DNA from: Gemmatimonadota bacterium
GTDB taxonomy: Bacteria; Gemmatimonadota; Gemmatimonadetes; Gemmatimonadales; GWC2-71-9
Assembly (NCBI GenBank): GCA_029859185.1
Contig: JAOUDR010000185.1
Span: 1-6,150, forward strand
DNA: 6,150 bases
Direction of reading: 5' to 3'
The position numbers and the translations under genes were made by a program. This document shows, in pieces, positions 5,355-6,150 of this stretch (position 1 is the stretch's first letter; each line of letters opens with the position of its first letter). The notes beneath the pieces are model-generated. The model worked only from the letters and a program-made list of their open reading frames with translations. It had not been told where the DNA came from and did no database searches.

Positions 5355-6150
5355 CATGGGTTGTGGTGGTGGCGGATCGTGTGGCCGAAGCGGGGCTCGC
5401 GCTGCTCCGAGCCGCGCCCAGTGTTGAGGTGGTGAACACGGCGGGCGATGCGACAGCGCTCCATCGGGCGCTGCCCAGGGCACACGCGCTGCTGGTCCGG
5501 TCTGATACCCTGGTGACCGGCGACCTCATCGATCTGGCGCCGGACCTGCGCGTGATCGGCCGGGCCGGTGCCGGGGTGGACAACATCGATATCCCCGCGG
5601 CTACGCGCCGTGGGATCGCCGTGCTCAATGCGCCGGGCGCCAATACGATATCCGCCGCGGAGCACACGCTCGCGCTGCTCTTCTCGCTGGTGCGGCGTGT
5701 TCCGTGGGCGGCCCAGAGCATGCGGGAGGGGGCGTGGGACCGGAAGTCCTTTGCCGGGATGGAGCTGCGCGGCAAGACGCTTGGCGTCATCGGTCTGGGA
5801 CGCATCGGGGCCCACGTCACGCGGGTCGCGCGCGCCGTCGGCATGACCGTGGTGGCGCACGATCCATATCTGCCCGCGAAGCGTGCCGAGGATCTCGGCG
5901 TGACCTTGCACCCACTCGATGAAGTGCTCGCCGCCGCGGACGTGATCACACTACACATGCCGTTGACGGATGCCACGCGCCACCTGCTCGACCGCGGTCG
6001 GCTCGCCACGATGAAGCGCGGGGCGGTGCTGGTGAATGCCGCGCGAGGTGAGTTGGTGGACGAGGTGGCGCTGGTCGATGCCGTGAGGAGCGGGCATCTC
6101 GGTGGTGCCGCGGTGGACGTGTATGCCGAGGAACCGCTTCCCGCCAACTC
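5351..6150 (+). CDS. serA: D-3-phosphoglycerate dehydrogenase, 3' end beyond the window
   Basis: The window holds 266 codons plus two bases of a gene that runs off the right edge. The product oxidises 3-phosphoglycerate to 3-phosphohydroxypyruvate with NAD, the first committed step of serine synthesis. The N-terminal half of the substrate domain has VIGRAGAGVDNID at 68-80 and NTISAAEHTLALL at 98-110. The Rossmann domain begins near 138 with the nucleotide loop GLGRIG at 148-153, then LHMPLTDAT at 201-209, NAARGELVDE at 229-238 and AAVDVYAEEPLP at 253-264. Arg232 and Glu261 correspond to the catalytic Arg and Glu of the D-2-hydroxyacid dehydrogenase family. The catalytic His lies beyond the window, so ACT or other C-terminal regulatory domains cannot be judged. 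ATG 5351 overlaps the aminotransferase stop as ATGA and has a strong GAGGAGG site at 5337-5343, seven bases upstream. Serine feedback control is unknown. Other 2-hydroxyacid dehydrogenases are less likely, given the PGDH-type motifs and the neighbour. Confidence 0.9.
   Translation, partial: MTWVVVVADRVAEAGLALLRAAPSVEVVNTAGDATALHRALPRAHALLVRSDTLVTGDLIDLAPDLRVIGRAGAGVDNIDIPAATRRGIAVLNAPGANTISAAEHTLALLFSLVRRVPWAAQSMREGAWDRKSFAGMELRGKTLGVIGLGRIGAHVTRVARAVGMTVVAHDPYLPAKRAEDLGVTLHPLDEVLAAADVITLHMPLTDATRHLLDRGRLATMKRGAVLVNAARGELVDEVALVDAVRSGHLGGAAVDVYAEEPLPAN

Noticed and set aside
4819..6147. Large minus-strand open frame opposite serA
   Set aside because: The plus strand encodes phosphoglycerate dehydrogenase with Rossmann and catalytic motifs through to the window end. 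The minus frame is a codon-bias shadow.

Overview
This 6,150-base window is GC-rich and gene-dense and comes from a Gram-negative bacterium. The evidence is a predicted outer-membrane beta-barrel ending in phenylalanine, a Tat-exported enzyme, compact operons with overlapping stops and starts, and heavy G/C at third codon positions. The protein styles, especially the Tat-exported glycosylasparaginase and the nicotinate phosphoribosyltransferase variant, would fit Gemmatimonadota or a neighbouring environmental phylum. That placement is inference from protein style only.

The layout is two divergent transcription units. The left unit reads on the minus strand from about 2300 towards 1. It holds a Tat-signal N4-(beta-N-acetylglucosaminyl)-L-asparaginase-like Ntn hydrolase (1214-2275) and an Omp85/D15-like outer-membrane barrel protein (42-1217). 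The barrel gene starts with TTG, and that codon overlaps the hydrolase stop as TTGA. A third gene may start at position 24 and leave the window after eight codons. The right unit reads on the plus strand. It holds a DPM1-like family 2 glycosyltransferase (2394-3134), a nicotinate phosphoribosyltransferase (3136-4194), a class V aminotransferase of the alanine-glyoxylate/serine-pyruvate type (4263-5354), and a D-3-phosphoglycerate dehydrogenase that is cut by the window end (5351-6150).

The 118-base divergent spacer (2276-2393) carries two sigma-70-like promoters. Their -35 boxes lie back to back, separated by one base, so the two units may compete for RNA polymerase. The last two plus-strand genes are adjacent and translationally overlapped. 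They look like the first two steps of the phosphorylated serine pathway: 3-phosphoglycerate oxidation, then transamination by a class V enzyme in place of classical SerC. The nicotinate phosphoribosyltransferase would feed the NAD pool that the dehydrogenase uses.

The most unusual element is at 4195-4261. It is an inverted array of a seven-base unit, three copies of CGTGAAA facing four copies of its complement TTTCACG and close variants. It fills almost the whole gap between the phosphoribosyltransferase and aminotransferase genes in an otherwise tightly packed operon, and it ends one base before the aminotransferase ATG. No tRNA, rRNA, insertion sequence, CRISPR array or defence system was seen. 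There is no gene-free stretch longer than 118 bases.
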